From contig NZ_CP129107.1 in assembly GCF_030406725.1 (NCBI RefSeq), positions 62,001 through 126,000 on the forward strand: DNA of 64,000 bases, written 5' to 3'. Every line of letters starts with the position of its first letter. Positions within the stretch are counted from its first letter, which is position 1. Source of the stretch: Alteriqipengyuania flavescens (GTDB lineage Bacteria > Pseudomonadota > Alphaproteobacteria > Sphingomonadales > Sphingomonadaceae). The notes beneath the pieces are model-generated. The model searched no databases. It was not told the DNA's origin and saw only the letters and a program-made list of their open reading frames with translations. Of the stretch, positions 1 to 8,449 are shown piece after piece. A program made the position numbers and the translations under genes.

Positions 1-513
1 GTAATCCATGGCAATCCGGTAGGAGGTGTCAAATAGGCCAATCTCGTCGAAGAGCCGCCGCCTCGCGAACAACCCCTGGTGCGGCATCGTCATGTGCAAG
101 TGGCTGCGCCAACCTGCCCCGCGGCTCTCGACATATGTGCGTCCGACCCCGCTTTCGACCTGCACGCCGAAAGAAACAAGGTCGTGGGTTCCCAGATGCC
201 TCGCACAGGCCGACAGGCTGCCGGCATCGACGAAATAATCCTCCGCCTGCAGCACGAGGACATAGTCTCCCCTCGCCATGGCAACGCCCTTGTTCAGCGC
301 ATCGCCAATCCCCTCGTCCGGCTCGCTGATCCAGCGCACCCGGTCGCCGAGCGATCGCAGGAAGTCGACGGTGCCGTCGCTCGACCCACCGTCGACGACG
401 ATATGTTCGACATCGCCGAAGGTCTGCTCCGCCACGCTCCGCGCCGTGGCCCTCAGCCCGTCCAGCGCATTATAGCTGGCGCTGACGACGGAAATGCGCG
501 GCCCCGCGCTCAT
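1..513 (-). CDS. Glycosyltransferase family 2, 3' end cut off by window edge
   Basis: This is the N-terminal 171 residues of a GT-A fold family 2 glycosyltransferase, which transfers a sugar from a nucleotide donor during surface polysaccharide synthesis. It opens with the typical strand ISVVSASYNALDGL, followed by the HIVVDGGSSDGT block (Asp-Gly and Ser-Asp residues for the nucleotide sugar) and the acceptor-side block GDYVLVLQAEDYF, which takes the place of the usual DxD. The frame is open to position 1 and ends in DTSYRIAMDY, a block common in WcaE-like transferases. The ATG at 513 overlaps the flippase stop codon (ATGA), so the two genes are co-transcribed. The substrate cannot be read from the fragment. 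Confidence 0.85.
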   Translation of the reverse strand, partial: MSAGPRISVVSASYNALDGLRATARSVAEQTFGDVEHIVVDGGSSDGTVDFLRSLGDRVRWISEPDEGIGDALNKGVAMARGDYVLVLQAEDYFVDAGSLSACARHLGTHDLVSFGVQVESGVGRTYVESRGAGWRSHLHMTMPHQGLFARRRLFDEIGLFDTSYRIAMDY

Positions 514-1823
514 GACACTGCCTCCCGCACTTGCGCGCCGTACAGCGTCCAAAGGCGCCGCGTGGCGGACACCGGGTCGAGCGCGCGGACCAGCCGGATG
601 GCCCACGCGCGGGTCTCCGGGAAGATCAACGCAGCGACGATCGTCGCGAACAGGTAAGCGAACCACGTGGCAATCGCCGCGCCAGCCCAGCCCCACCGCG
701 GGATCAGCACCGCGTTGAGCGCGATGTTGACCCCTGCAGCCAGGGCGGCCGCGCCGGCCGACTGCCAGACCAGCCCGCGCACCGTCAGCAGCGTACCGAA
801 AGCGAAATAGAGGAAATAGAGCGGGGTTGAGGCGCTGAGAGCCAGGACCATCTTCAGCGCCGGAGCGTAGTCGGCTCCGAACACCGGCACCAGCAGCATC
901 GCGCAGCCCAACGCGGTAACGCCGATGACCGGCCATGCGGCCAGCGCGAAAATGTCGAGAATTCGTTGCGAGAACGTGTCGAAATCGATTGCCGTATCCG
1001 CATGGTTGCGCACCGTGGCCGACATCAGCGTGGCCTGGAGCACGACGGGGACGAACCACGCAAGCTCCGCAAGGCGTGCCGCCAGCCCGTATTGTCCGAG
1101 TTCCGCCTCGCCCACCATCCAGCCGAGCATCAGCTGATCAACCCGCATGACCCCGGCCATGCACAACGTGGCGATCATCAGGGGGAATCCTTCACGCGAA
1201 AGGGCGCGCGCATCCGGTTGCGGGCGGGACGCAGGCTTTATCGGCGAAAGCATCAGCCATGCGGCGATCCCGGCGCCAGCCGCCAGAACGGCCTCTGCGC
1301 TGCGCAGCGCCACCAGGGCTTCCAGCGAAGGCGCCTTTATCGCCACCCACGCCGTCACCGCAGCCACGCCAAGGATCACCGCAATGCGCATCGCGGCGAA
1401 CCGGCCGACCTGTTCGCGGGCCTTGACCGCCGTGGCGAAGCTTTCCCCCGGGCTTACCAGCACGGCCACGAGCGCAAGGGCGACGATGGTGGCGGTCACC
1501 CCCTCCGGCGGCGTGCGCATCGCAAAAAGCGCGGCGCCGACCAAGGCGGCAAGGATCATGGCGGGCACGGTTACCCCCATGGCAGAGCGCAGGATCGAGC
1601 GCCCAGCTTCCGGAGCGGCGGCAATGCGGCGCATCACCACCGGTTCCATGCCGGAGCGGGCCAGCGGCATTACCAACACGGCCAGACCGATCGCCCAGCT
1701 ATAGGCACCGAAGCCCGCCGGGCCGAGCGCGCGGGCGACCAGCGTCATGACCGCAAGTCCGGCGAAAAGCCGGGCCAGCATCTCGCCCGAAAGCCATCCG
1801 AAATTTGCCAGCAAACTTCGCAT
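510..1823 (-). CDS. Polysaccharide/oligosaccharide flippase (MATE/MVF superfamily)
   Basis: This 437-residue integral membrane protein has about twelve hydrophobic segments over its whole length and starts with MRSLLANFGWLSGEMLARLFAGL, which resembles Wzx-like flippases of the polysaccharide_synt family. Such proteins move undecaprenyl-linked oligosaccharides across the inner membrane. The length fits the family (400-500 residues). It lies directly upstream of, and overlaps by four bases, a family 2 glycosyltransferase, which supports a role in exopolysaccharide or O-antigen assembly. The ATG at 1823 begins the hydrophobic N-terminus. Flippases diverge strongly, so the cargo cannot be predicted. 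Confidence 0.85.
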   Translation of the reverse strand: MRSLLANFGWLSGEMLARLFAGLAVMTLVARALGPAGFGAYSWAIGLAVLVMPLARSGMEPVVMRRIAAAPEAGRSILRSAMGVTVPAMILAALVGAALFAMRTPPEGVTATIVALALVAVLVSPGESFATAVKAREQVGRFAAMRIAVILGVAAVTAWVAIKAPSLEALVALRSAEAVLAAGAGIAAWLMLSPIKPASRPQPDARALSREGFPLMIATLCMAGVMRVDQLMLGWMVGEAELGQYGLAARLAELAWFVPVVLQATLMSATVRNHADTAIDFDTFSQRILDIFALAAWPVIGVTALGCAMLLVPVFGADYAPALKMVLALSASTPLYFLYFAFGTLLTVRGLVWQSAGAAALAAGVNIALNAVLIPRWGWAGAAIATWFAYLFATIVAALIFPETRAWAIRLVRALDPVSATRRLWTLYGAQVREAVS

Positions 1824-1909
1824 CGAAGCGCAGCCGCCCCTTTCCCGTGCTCGCGCATGCCCGCTCGCGCGCGCACCGCAGATACAGCCGTTTCCTAGGC
1901 GGGGCGTGG

Positions 1910-1924
1910 TTAACGCGGCGTAAA
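1910..1924 (+). promoter_or_regulatory. CtrA-like near-match site upstream of cpaF
   Basis: The 242 bp between the flippase and cpaF holds no credible gene. At 1910-1924 the sequence reads TTAA-N7-TAAA, one base off the alphaproteobacterial CtrA consensus TTAA-N7-TTAA. CtrA controls pilus genes in Caulobacter, so the position before cpaF is suggestive, but a single near-match is weak evidence. Confidence 0.2.
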
Positions 1925-2065
1925 ACCCCCGGTAAATCGTAAATGCGCGTTTCCAAGGCGATTTCCGGTTTGTTTACCATTCCTGCCTACCACAGCCGAC
2001 GTAACAGGGCCCGGCCATGACCGTCGGGCGTCACGGGTCGTATCCGGCCGGGGAGACAGGGAACG

Positions 2066-3589
2066 ATGAGCGCATTTGGACGCAAGGGTGGAGCGAGCGG
2101 CTTGGGTGCCGGGTCCCGGCCGAGCTTCGGTGTCGCCAAGCCCATGAAGGGCGGCATCCCCGATCGCGGCGATTCCGTCCCGCCCCCCGGTGGCGAGCAA
2201 TTCCCTCCCCTGCCCGGTGAAGGCGAAGCGGCGCCGTCCAGCGGCGGCAAGGCGGACCAGGCCGACGCGATGACGCGTCTGGCCGACCGCGCCAACGCCA
2301 TTCACGAACAGCAGGAAATCGGCGGCTTCGAAGCCAGCGTCCACAAGATCAAGGAACAGGTGCTTCCGCGCCTGCTCGAACGCGTCGATCCCGAAGCGGC
2401 GGCCACGCTGACGAAGGACGAGCTGTCGGAAGAATTCCGCCCGATCATCATGGAAGTGCTGGCGGAACTGAAGGTCACGCTGAACCGGCGCGAACAGTTC
2501 GCGCTGGAAAAGGTGCTGATCGACGAGCTGCTCGGCTTCGGCCCGCTCGAAGAGCTGCTGAACGATCCCGACGTGTCGGACATCATGGTCAACGGACCGG
2601 ACCAGACCTACATCGAAAAGAAGGGCAAGCTGCAGATCGCCCCGATCCGCTTCCGCGACGAGAACCACCTGTTCCAGATCGCGCAGCGCATCGTGAACCA
2701 GGTCGGCCGCCGCGTCGACCAGACCACGCCTCTGGCCGACGCCCGCCTGAAGGACGGCAGCCGCGTCAACGTGATCGTCCCGCCACTGTCGCTGAAGGGC
2801 ACGGCGATTTCGATCCGTAAGTTTTCCGAAAAGCCGATCACGATCGACATGCTCAAGGGCTTCGGCTCGATGAGCGAGAAGATGGCGACCGCGCTGAAGA
2901 TTGCGGGCGCCAGCCGGATGAACATCGTCATTTCCGGCGGTACGGGCTCGGGCAAGACGACCATGCTCAACGCCCTGTCGAAGATGATCGACCCGGGCGA
3001 GCGCGTGCTGACCATCGAAGACGCCGCCGAACTCCGCCTGCAACAGCCGCACTGGCTGCCGCTGGAAACCCGTCCGCCGAACCTTGAAGGCCAGGGCGCG
3101 ATCACCATTGGCGACCTCGTGAAGAACGCCCTGCGTATGCGCCCTGACCGCATCATCCTGGGCGAAATTCGCGGCGCCGAGTGTTTCGATCTGCTCGCCG
3201 CCATGAACACGGGCCACGACGGTTCGATGTGCACGCTCCACGCCAACAGCCCGCGCGAGTGCCTCGGCCGCATGGAGAACATGATCCTGATGGGCGACAT
3301 CAAGATCCCTAAGGAAGCCATTTCGCGCCAGATCGCCGAATCTGTCGACCTGATCGTGCAGGTGAAGCGCCTTCGCGACGGTTCGCGCCGCACGACCAAC
3401 ATCACCGAGGTGATCGGGATGGAAGGCGAAGTGATCGTGACGCAGGAACTGTTCAAGTTCGAATATCTGGACGAAGGCGACGACGGCAAGATCGTCGGCG
3501 AATACCGCTCGTCTGGCCTGCGTCCCTACACGCTGGAAAAGGCCCGCCAGTACGGTTTCGACCAGGCGTTCCTGGAAGCCTGCCTCTAG
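2066..3589 (+). CDS. cpaF: CpaF/TadA-family secretion ATPase
   Basis: This is a 507-residue type II/IV secretion hexameric ATPase of the CpaF/TadA branch, which powers assembly of Flp/Tad pili or related secretion at the inner membrane. A low-complexity Gly/Pro-rich leader (about 1-65) is followed by the N-terminal domain, then Walker A GGTGSGKTT (291-299), an Asp box (TIEDAAELRL), Walker B RIILGEIRG (362-370) and the His box GHDGSMCTLHANS. The C-terminus is complete. A GGGAGA ribosome site lies about ten bases before the ATG. No cpaABCE, tadBC or pilin gene is next to it, so this is an isolated copy or its partners lie elsewhere. Confidence 0.95.
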   Translation: MSAFGRKGGASGLGAGSRPSFGVAKPMKGGIPDRGDSVPPPGGEQFPPLPGEGEAAPSSGGKADQADAMTRLADRANAIHEQQEIGGFEASVHKIKEQVLPRLLERVDPEAAATLTKDELSEEFRPIIMEVLAELKVTLNRREQFALEKVLIDELLGFGPLEELLNDPDVSDIMVNGPDQTYIEKKGKLQIAPIRFRDENHLFQIAQRIVNQVGRRVDQTTPLADARLKDGSRVNVIVPPLSLKGTAISIRKFSEKPITIDMLKGFGSMSEKMATALKIAGASRMNIVISGGTGSGKTTMLNALSKMIDPGERVLTIEDAAELRLQQPHWLPLETRPPNLEGQGAITIGDLVKNALRMRPDRIILGEIRGAECFDLLAAMNTGHDGSMCTLHANSPRECLGRMENMILMGDIKIPKEAISRQIAESVDLIVQVKRLRDGSRRTTNITEVIGMEGEVIVTQELFKFEYLDEGDDGKIVGEYRSSGLRPYTLEKARQYGFDQAFLEACL

Positions 3590-3864
3590 GGCGCGAGCAA
3601 GCCTTTCGCCGCCGCGGCACCCAGCCCGGCGGCGGCAAAGGCGGCGGCAAAGAAAATCGCGTTCCACGGCATCCAGCCGACGCTGTCGATGCGCTTGCGC
3701 TTCAGGCGGCGGCGATCCGCGACCAGCGCAAGGATGGCGAGCAGCAGGCAGGCGAGCGCCAGCCACGCGATCTCTTCGGCATCGCTCGCAAAGCGGAAAT
3801 GATCGGTCACGGCCTGCATCGCGCCGGCCATATGGTGGCACGCGGCCCGAGCGGCAATGGGCAT
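3586..3864 (-). CDS. Small two-helix membrane protein, unknown function
   Basis: I do not recognise a named family. The frame encodes up to 92 residues with two hydrophobic helices: EEIAWLALACLLLAILALV, then a basic loop RRRLKRKR, then an Ala-rich second helix to the C-terminus. Codon use is typical of its neighbours, which supports a real gene rather than a shadow. Its TAG overlaps the cpaF stop codon by three bases, so the two genes converge. The start could be the ATG at 3864 or the one at 3831; neither has a strong ribosome site, and an upstream ATG would overlap the divergent transporter gene. Confidence 0.55.
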   Translation of the reverse strand: MPIAARAACHHMAGAMQAVTDHFRFASDAEEIAWLALACLLLAILALVADRRRLKRKRIDSVGWMPWNAIFFAAAFAAAGLGAAAAKGLLAP

Positions 3865-3907
3865 GCGCAGGCTTGCGCCTGCCCCCGCCTGCCCTAAGGC
3901 GGTCGCC

Positions 3908-4816
3908 ATGGACGGATCGATCGCCCGCCCCCGACCGATGCTGGCGCTCTTCCTGCGCCTTGCCACGGCGTTGAGCCTGGCGACAATGTCCATGCTGGTG
4001 AAGCTGGCGCAGCAGCGCGGCGCGCATCTGGCGGAGCTCATCTTCTGGCGACAGGCCATCACGGTCGCGCTGGTCGGCGGCGGGCTGCTGCTGGCGGGAC
4101 GATTCGCCACCGTGCGCACAAATCGGTTCGGTGCCCACGCCCGGCGAGCCCTGCTCGGCCTCGTCGGCATGTTCTTCGTCTACGGCGCCGTCATCCTGCT
4201 CCCGCTGGCGGAGGCGACTACAATCAGCTTCACCACACCCATGTTCGCCGTGCTGCTGTCGCTGGTGCTGTTTCGCGAGCGGATCGGCCTCTATCGCTGG
4301 GCCGCCGTGGCGATCGGCTTTGCCGGCGTGCTCATCGTGCTGCAGCCGGGCGGCAGCGGTGCGATCGACCCGTTCGGCGCCGCCATCGGCCTGATTGCCG
4401 CGCTGTTCGTCGCCCTGATTTCGCTACAGATCCAGGACCTCAACACCACGGAAAGCCCGTGGAGCATCATTTTCTGGTTCACCGCGCTGACCGCGCCCAT
4501 CGCCGCGCTCGCCCTGCCCTTCGTGGCGACGGCGCACGATCCCGCCACGTGGGGCATCATCCTCGCCATGGCGCTGTGCGGCGCGCTGGCGCAGGTGTTG
4601 CTGACGAGCTCGCTGCGCTTCGGCAGCGCGGCGACGATCATCGTGATGGATTACACGTCGCTGATCTGGGCGACGATTTACGGTTTTGCCATCTTCGGCC
4701 GCGTGCCGCCTTCCACCCTGTGGATCGGCGCGCCGCTGATCATCCTCGCCGGCCTCGTGATCTTCTACCGCGAACGGCAGATCGCTCGCCGGAAGGCTAC
4801 CGAACCGGTCAGTTGA
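3908..4816 (+). CDS. DMT-superfamily (EamA) transporter
   Basis: The 302-residue product has ten predicted membrane helices in two EamA repeats, the architecture of drug/metabolite transporters that export amino acids, nucleobases or related solutes. The first repeat includes the loop EATTISFTTPMFAVLLSLVLFRERIG and the second DYTSLIWATIYGFAIFGRVP, the usual helix-4 and helix-9 motifs. I chose the ATG at 3908 because it follows an AAGGCGG ribosome site and begins shortly before the first helix; a longer frame from 3857 adds only unlikely residues. Its 3' end overlaps the convergent acyl-CoA ligase by eight bases. The substrate is unknown. Confidence 0.88.
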   Translation: MDGSIARPRPMLALFLRLATALSLATMSMLVKLAQQRGAHLAELIFWRQAITVALVGGGLLLAGRFATVRTNRFGAHARRALLGLVGMFFVYGAVILLPLAEATTISFTTPMFAVLLSLVLFRERIGLYRWAAVAIGFAGVLIVLQPGGSGAIDPFGAAIGLIAALFVALISLQIQDLNTTESPWSIIFWFTALTAPIAALALPFVATAHDPATWGIILAMALCGALAQVLLTSSLRFGSAATIIVMDYTSLIWATIYGFAIFGRVPPSTLWIGAPLIILAGLVIFYRERQIARRKATEPVS

Positions 4817-6353
4817 CCTGCCGGTCGCGCCCTTCCCAATAGGGTGCGCGCAATTCGCGGCGGAGGATCTTGCCTGAGGGGTTGCGCGGCATTTCTGCGA
4901 TCAGGTCGACCGATTTCGGCACCTTGTAGGCTGCCACCTGCTCGCGGGCATAGGCGATCACGTCCGCTTCGGTCAGCTCGTGCCCGGGCTTGCACACGAC
5001 GCAGGCCTTGACCGCCTCGCCCCACTTCTCGTCCGGCACCCCGATCACGGCGACTTCGGCGATGGCCGGGTGGCCGTAGATCGCGCTTTCCACCTCGGCG
5101 GGGTAGACGTTCTCCCCGCCCGAAATGATCATGTCCTTGATGCGGTCCTGGATATAGACGTAGCCGTCATCGTCCATGTAGGCGGCATCGCCGGTGTGCA
5201 TCCAGCCGCCTTTCAGCGCCTCCGCGGTCGCATCGGGTTTGCCCCAATATTCCAGCATGTTGCTAGGCGACTTGATCAGCAATTCGCCGATTTCACCGCT
5301 CGGTAATTCCGCGCCGTCCTCGCCGACGATCATCATCGCCGCGCCGGGCACGGCCTTGCCCGCGCTGCGCATGCGCTGGTTGCCTTCCAGCGTATGATCC
5401 TCCGGCGGCAAGGCGCTGATCGTGCCGGTCGTCTCGGTCATTCCGTAGACCTGAACGAAGCCTGCATTGGGGATGGTCCGCACCGCCTCGCGCAGCAGTT
5501 CGAGCGGGATCGGCGCGGCACCGTACATGACGAAGCGCACGGCGGAAAAGTCGGTCTCTTTTGCGCGCGGATGCTGGACGACCATCTGCAACGCGGCGGG
5601 CACGATGAACAGGCGGGTGATGCCTTGCGCGAAACTGTCGAGCACCCAATCCGGATTGAATTCCGACTGCACAAGCGCCCGCTTGCCCGCGCTCATCGCC
5701 ATAACGCCGAGCCCGGTGCCGCCGATATGCGCGCAAGGCATGCAGACGAGGATCGCCTCGTCCTCCTCCCAGATCGCCCACGGCACCCCCGCCTCCTCGC
5801 CCGGCAGGCGCAGGCTGAAGAGGTTGCGGTTGGAAAGCACCGCGCCTTTCGGCTTGCCGGTGGTGCCGGAGGTGTAGAGCTGCAGGACCGCATCGTCCGG
5901 GCCGGCCGCGACGAAATCGGTGCGGCCGGCTTCGCCGATTGCCTGCCATGCCTCGCCGGGCGAAATGATAGCGGGCGCCTCAGCAATTCCCTCGACCGCC
6001 TTTTCCGCCGCGCCGCTGCAATCCTCGCAGGTGAAGAGCAGTTTCGCGCCGGTGTCTTCCAAGATGTAGCGCACCTCGGCAGGCGCGAGCCGCCAGCCCA
6101 CTGGTGCCATCACGACGCCGAGGCGCGCCGCGCCGTAGAACAGGGTGAAGTAGAGATCGGAATTCTTGCCGAGCCAGGCGATCCGGTCGCCTTTTGCGAG
6201 GCCCCGCTCCACCAGCATCGCCGCAACCCGGGCAGTGTTGTCCTCCAACTCGCGCCAGCTTTGCGTGCGGCCGTCCTGCTCCAGCGCGACCGCGTCGGGC
6301 TTCTCCTTGGCCCAGTGCCGCAGGAATGCATCGAAGCTCAGTATCTCGTCCAT
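4809..6353 (-). CDS. Long-chain fatty acid/acyl-CoA ligase (AMP-forming)
   Basis: This 514-residue member of the ANL superfamily activates a carboxylic acid as acyl-AMP and then transfers it to CoA. The phosphate-binding loop YTSGTTGKPKG lies at 160-170, followed by VQVYGMTETTG, the hinge region TGDAAYMDDDGYVYIQDRIKD and the C-terminal catalytic Lys in NPSGKILRREL. Length and motif order match FadD-like ligases of about 510-550 residues. It stands alone, converging on the EamA transporter. The acid used (fatty, aromatic or other) cannot be decided from motifs. Confidence 0.93.
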   Translation of the reverse strand: MDEILSFDAFLRHWAKEKPDAVALEQDGRTQSWRELEDNTARVAAMLVERGLAKGDRIAWLGKNSDLYFTLFYGAARLGVVMAPVGWRLAPAEVRYILEDTGAKLLFTCEDCSGAAEKAVEGIAEAPAIISPGEAWQAIGEAGRTDFVAAGPDDAVLQLYTSGTTGKPKGAVLSNRNLFSLRLPGEEAGVPWAIWEEDEAILVCMPCAHIGGTGLGVMAMSAGKRALVQSEFNPDWVLDSFAQGITRLFIVPAALQMVVQHPRAKETDFSAVRFVMYGAAPIPLELLREAVRTIPNAGFVQVYGMTETTGTISALPPEDHTLEGNQRMRSAGKAVPGAAMMIVGEDGAELPSGEIGELLIKSPSNMLEYWGKPDATAEALKGGWMHTGDAAYMDDDGYVYIQDRIKDMIISGGENVYPAEVESAIYGHPAIAEVAVIGVPDEKWGEAVKACVVCKPGHELTEADVIAYAREQVAAYKVPKSVDLIAEMPRNPSGKILRRELRAPYWEGRDRQVN

Positions 6354-6397
6354 CGCACCTCTCCACGCCCGTTTGCGGGTCTCGAGACATTCAAACA

Positions 6398-6423
6398 GGA
6401 ACTTTAGCGATGGAACAAGCGTT
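6398..6423 (+). promoter_or_regulatory. EcfG-type general stress promoter
   Basis: GGAAC at 6398-6402 and CGTT at 6420-6423 are separated by exactly 17 bases, which matches the GGAAC-N16/17-CGTT consensus of the alphaproteobacterial general stress sigma factor EcfG. The motif sits about 50 bp before the first entericidin gene with no other gene between them. Confidence 0.65.
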
Positions 6424-6474
6424 TGGTGGGATCATGAGGGTCGGCGATGTGCCGGTCGTGCAAGGGAGAATACC

Positions 6475-6603
6475 ATGCGCAAATTCGTAATCATCGTCGC
6501 CGCCACCGGCCTCGCGCTGACCGCGAGCGCCTGCAACACGGTCAAGGGCCTCGGCCAGGACGTGGAATCCGTGGGTGAGGCCGGCGAAGAAGTCATCGAC
6601 TGA
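6475..6603 (+). CDS. Entericidin A/B family lipoprotein, copy 1
   Basis: The 42-residue peptide has a lipoprotein signal ending in a TASAC lipobox (Cys20), then the entericidin signature NTVKGLGQDVESVGEAGEEVID. Family members are small cell-envelope lipoproteins made in stationary phase or stress and encoded in an antidote/toxin pair in E. coli; their role in alphaproteobacteria is not settled. The ATG at 6475 has a GGGAGA ribosome site seven bases upstream. An EcfG-like promoter lies just before it, and a strong hairpin follows its stop codon. Confidence 0.9.
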   Translation: MRKFVIIVAATGLALTASACNTVKGLGQDVESVGEAGEEVID

Positions 6604-6628
6604 TCGCCGCGATCATTCAGCGAAAATC

Positions 6629-6666
6629 AAGGCCCGCGCCGGTTAAAGGCGCGGGCCTTTGTTTTT
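6629..6666 (+). terminator. Rho-independent terminator or attenuator between the entericidin genes
   Basis: The perfect stem AAGGCCCGCGCC / GGCGCGGGCCTT with a seven-base loop is followed by TTGTTTTT. It lies between two near-identical genes on the same strand, so it could end the first transcript or limit read-through to the second. Confidence 0.85.
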
Positions 6667-6676
6667 GGAGTTTCCA

Positions 6677-6805
6677 ATGCGTAGATTCGTCCTCGTCATG
6701 GCCGCGACCGGCCTCGCATTCACTGCCTCAGCCTGTAATACGGTGAAAGGCCTTGGAGAGGATATCCAGTCGGTCGGCAGGGCCGGCGAGCGCGCGATCG
6801 ACTGA
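6677..6805 (+). CDS. Entericidin A/B family lipoprotein, copy 2
   Basis: This second 42-residue entericidin has the same layout as the first: signal peptide, TASAC lipobox (Cys20) and the tail NTVKGLGEDIQSVGRAGERAID. About 30 of 42 residues are identical between the copies, which indicates a tandem duplication. GGAG lies six bases before the ATG, immediately after the terminator's T-run. No separate promoter is evident, so expression probably depends on read-through of the hairpin. Confidence 0.88.
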   Translation: MRRFVLVMAATGLAFTASACNTVKGLGEDIQSVGRAGERAID

Positions 6806-6823
6806 CCGCGCGCCAGCCCTCGC

Positions 6824-8449
6824 CTATCGCCCGCCAATCTCGCTCGGCACCGGCTGGCCGGACGGCGCGGGGTCGCCATTCCAGACCAACACCGGCTTGC
6901 GGGCTGCCTGCGTTTCGTCGACCCGGCGACGCGGCGTGAAATGCGGCGCGGAATGCAGCGCCTCGTCGCCCGCTTTCGCCCGCTCCGCCACGCTGCGCAG
7001 CGCCACGATCAAACGGTCGAGCCCGTCCTTGCTTTCGGTCTCGGTCGGCTCGACCAGCATCGCGCCGTGCACCACCAGCGGGAAATAGACCGTCATCGGG
7101 TGGAACCCCTCGTCGATCAGTCCCTTGGCGATATCCAGCGTCGAGAAACCTTCCGCCAGTCCCGCATCGCTGAACAGCGCCTCGTGCATGCACGGGCCGC
7201 TGTGCGCATAGGGCGCATCGAGCAGGTCTTCGAGGCTGCGCAGGATGTAATTGGCGTTGAGCACGCTGTCTTCCGCCACGCGGGCAAGCCCGTCCGCACC
7301 GTGGCTGAGCATGTAGGTCAGCGCGCGGGTGAACATGCCCATCTGCCCGTGGAACGCCGCCATGCGGCCGAAGCTGCGCATGACGCCGCCGAAATGTTCT
7401 TCGGAGAACGCGTCGGCCTGCTCTTCCTCGACCAGGTGGACCACGCCGTCGTTCGTCCGCGCGGTGTAGGGTAGTGGGCCGAACGGGCTAAGCGCCTCGG
7501 ACAGCACCACCGGGCCCGAACCCGGTCCGCCGCCGCCATGCGGGGTGGAGAACGTCTTGTGCAGGTTGATGTGCATCGCATCGATGCCAAGGTCGCCGGG
7601 GCGAACCTTGCCGACGATGGCGTTGAAGTTCGCGCCGTCGCAATAGACGAAGCCGCCGGCTTCGTGGACCGCATCGGAAATCGCCTTCATGTCCGGCTCG
7701 AACAAGCCGCAGGTGTTGGGGTTGGTGATCATCACCGCGGCGACATCTGGGCCGAGCCGGTCCTTCAGCGCGGCCAGGTCGACGCGGCCATCCTTGGTCG
7801 CCGGAATCGCCTCGACGCGGTAGTTGGCGAAGGCGGCGGTGGCGGGATTGGTGCCGTGCGCGCTTTCCGGCACCAGCACCACCTCGCGCGAGTCGCCGCG
7901 GGCTTCCAGCGCGGCGCGGATGCACAATATGCCGCACAGCTCGCCATGGGCGCCGGCCTTCGGGCTCATCGCGACGCCGTGCATGCCGGTCAGGTCCATC
8001 AGCCAGAATGCCAGCTCGTTGATGCACTCCAGCGCACCCTGCACCGTGCCCGTCGGCTGCAGCGGGTGGATGTCGGCAAAGCCCGGCAGGCGCGCGATCT
8101 TCTCGTTGAGCCGCGGGTTGTGCTTCATCGTGCAACTGCCCAGCGGGAACGGGCCGAGGTCGATGGCATAGTTCTGCCGACTGAGGCGCGTGTAATGGCG
8201 TACCGTTTCCGGCTCGCTGAGGCCCGGCAGCGCCGGCTTTTCGGCGCGCAGGTGGCCCGACAGGCTGCCGAGCACCTCGCCTTCCACATCCTCGATATCG
8301 ACGCCGGTCTGGTCCCAGCCGCCGAGTTCGAAGATCAGCTTTTCTTCCAGCATCAGCCCGCGGTCGCCGGTGGCGGTCGGGCTTTCCGGGGCGTCGGCGG
8401 CGCGGGCGGGAGCAGCCGGGCGCCAGCCCGAGGGGTTCACGGCGTTCAT
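6824..8449 (-). CDS. gcvPB: Glycine dehydrogenase (decarboxylating) subunit 2, P-protein
   Basis: This is the 541-residue C-terminal half of the two-subunit P-protein, which with GcvPA decarboxylates glycine and passes the aminomethyl group to lipoyl-GcvH. The pyridoxal-phosphate lysine is K298 in [18 protein letters not shown], a glycine-rich motif diagnostic of P-proteins. The N-terminal 30 residues are a low-complexity Ala/Pro-rich extension. Its ATG overlaps the gcvPA stop codon (ATGA), and it is the last gene of the gcvT-gcvH-gcvPA-gcvPB operon. Confidence 0.97.
   Translation of the reverse strand: MNAVNPSGWRPAAPARAADAPESPTATGDRGLMLEEKLIFELGGWDQTGVDIEDVEGEVLGSLSGHLRAEKPALPGLSEPETVRHYTRLSRQNYAIDLGPFPLGSCTMKHNPRLNEKIARLPGFADIHPLQPTGTVQGALECINELAFWLMDLTGMHGVAMSPKAGAHGELCGILCIRAALEARGDSREVVLVPESAHGTNPATAAFANYRVEAIPATKDGRVDLAALKDRLGPDVAAVMITNPNTCGLFEPDMKAISDAVHEAGGFVYCDGANFNAIVGKVRPGDLGIDAMHINLHKTFSTPHGGGGPGSGPVVLSEALSPFGPLPYTARTNDGVVHLVEEEQADAFSEEHFGGVMRSFGRMAAFHGQMGMFTRALTYMLSHGADGLARVAEDSVLNANYILRSLEDLLDAPYAHSGPCMHEALFSDAGLAEGFSTLDIAKGLIDEGFHPMTVYFPLVVHGAMLVEPTETESKDGLDRLIVALRSVAERAKAGDEALHSAPHFTPRRRVDETQAARKPVLVWNGDPAPSGQPVPSEIGGR

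Noticed and set aside
1910-4138. A 742-codon open frame on the minus strand across cpaF
   Set aside because: It is the antisense of cpaF and the EamA gene; the composition is low-complexity Arg/His/Ala-rich, as expected for a shadow in GC-rich DNA, and the opposite strand has all family motifs.
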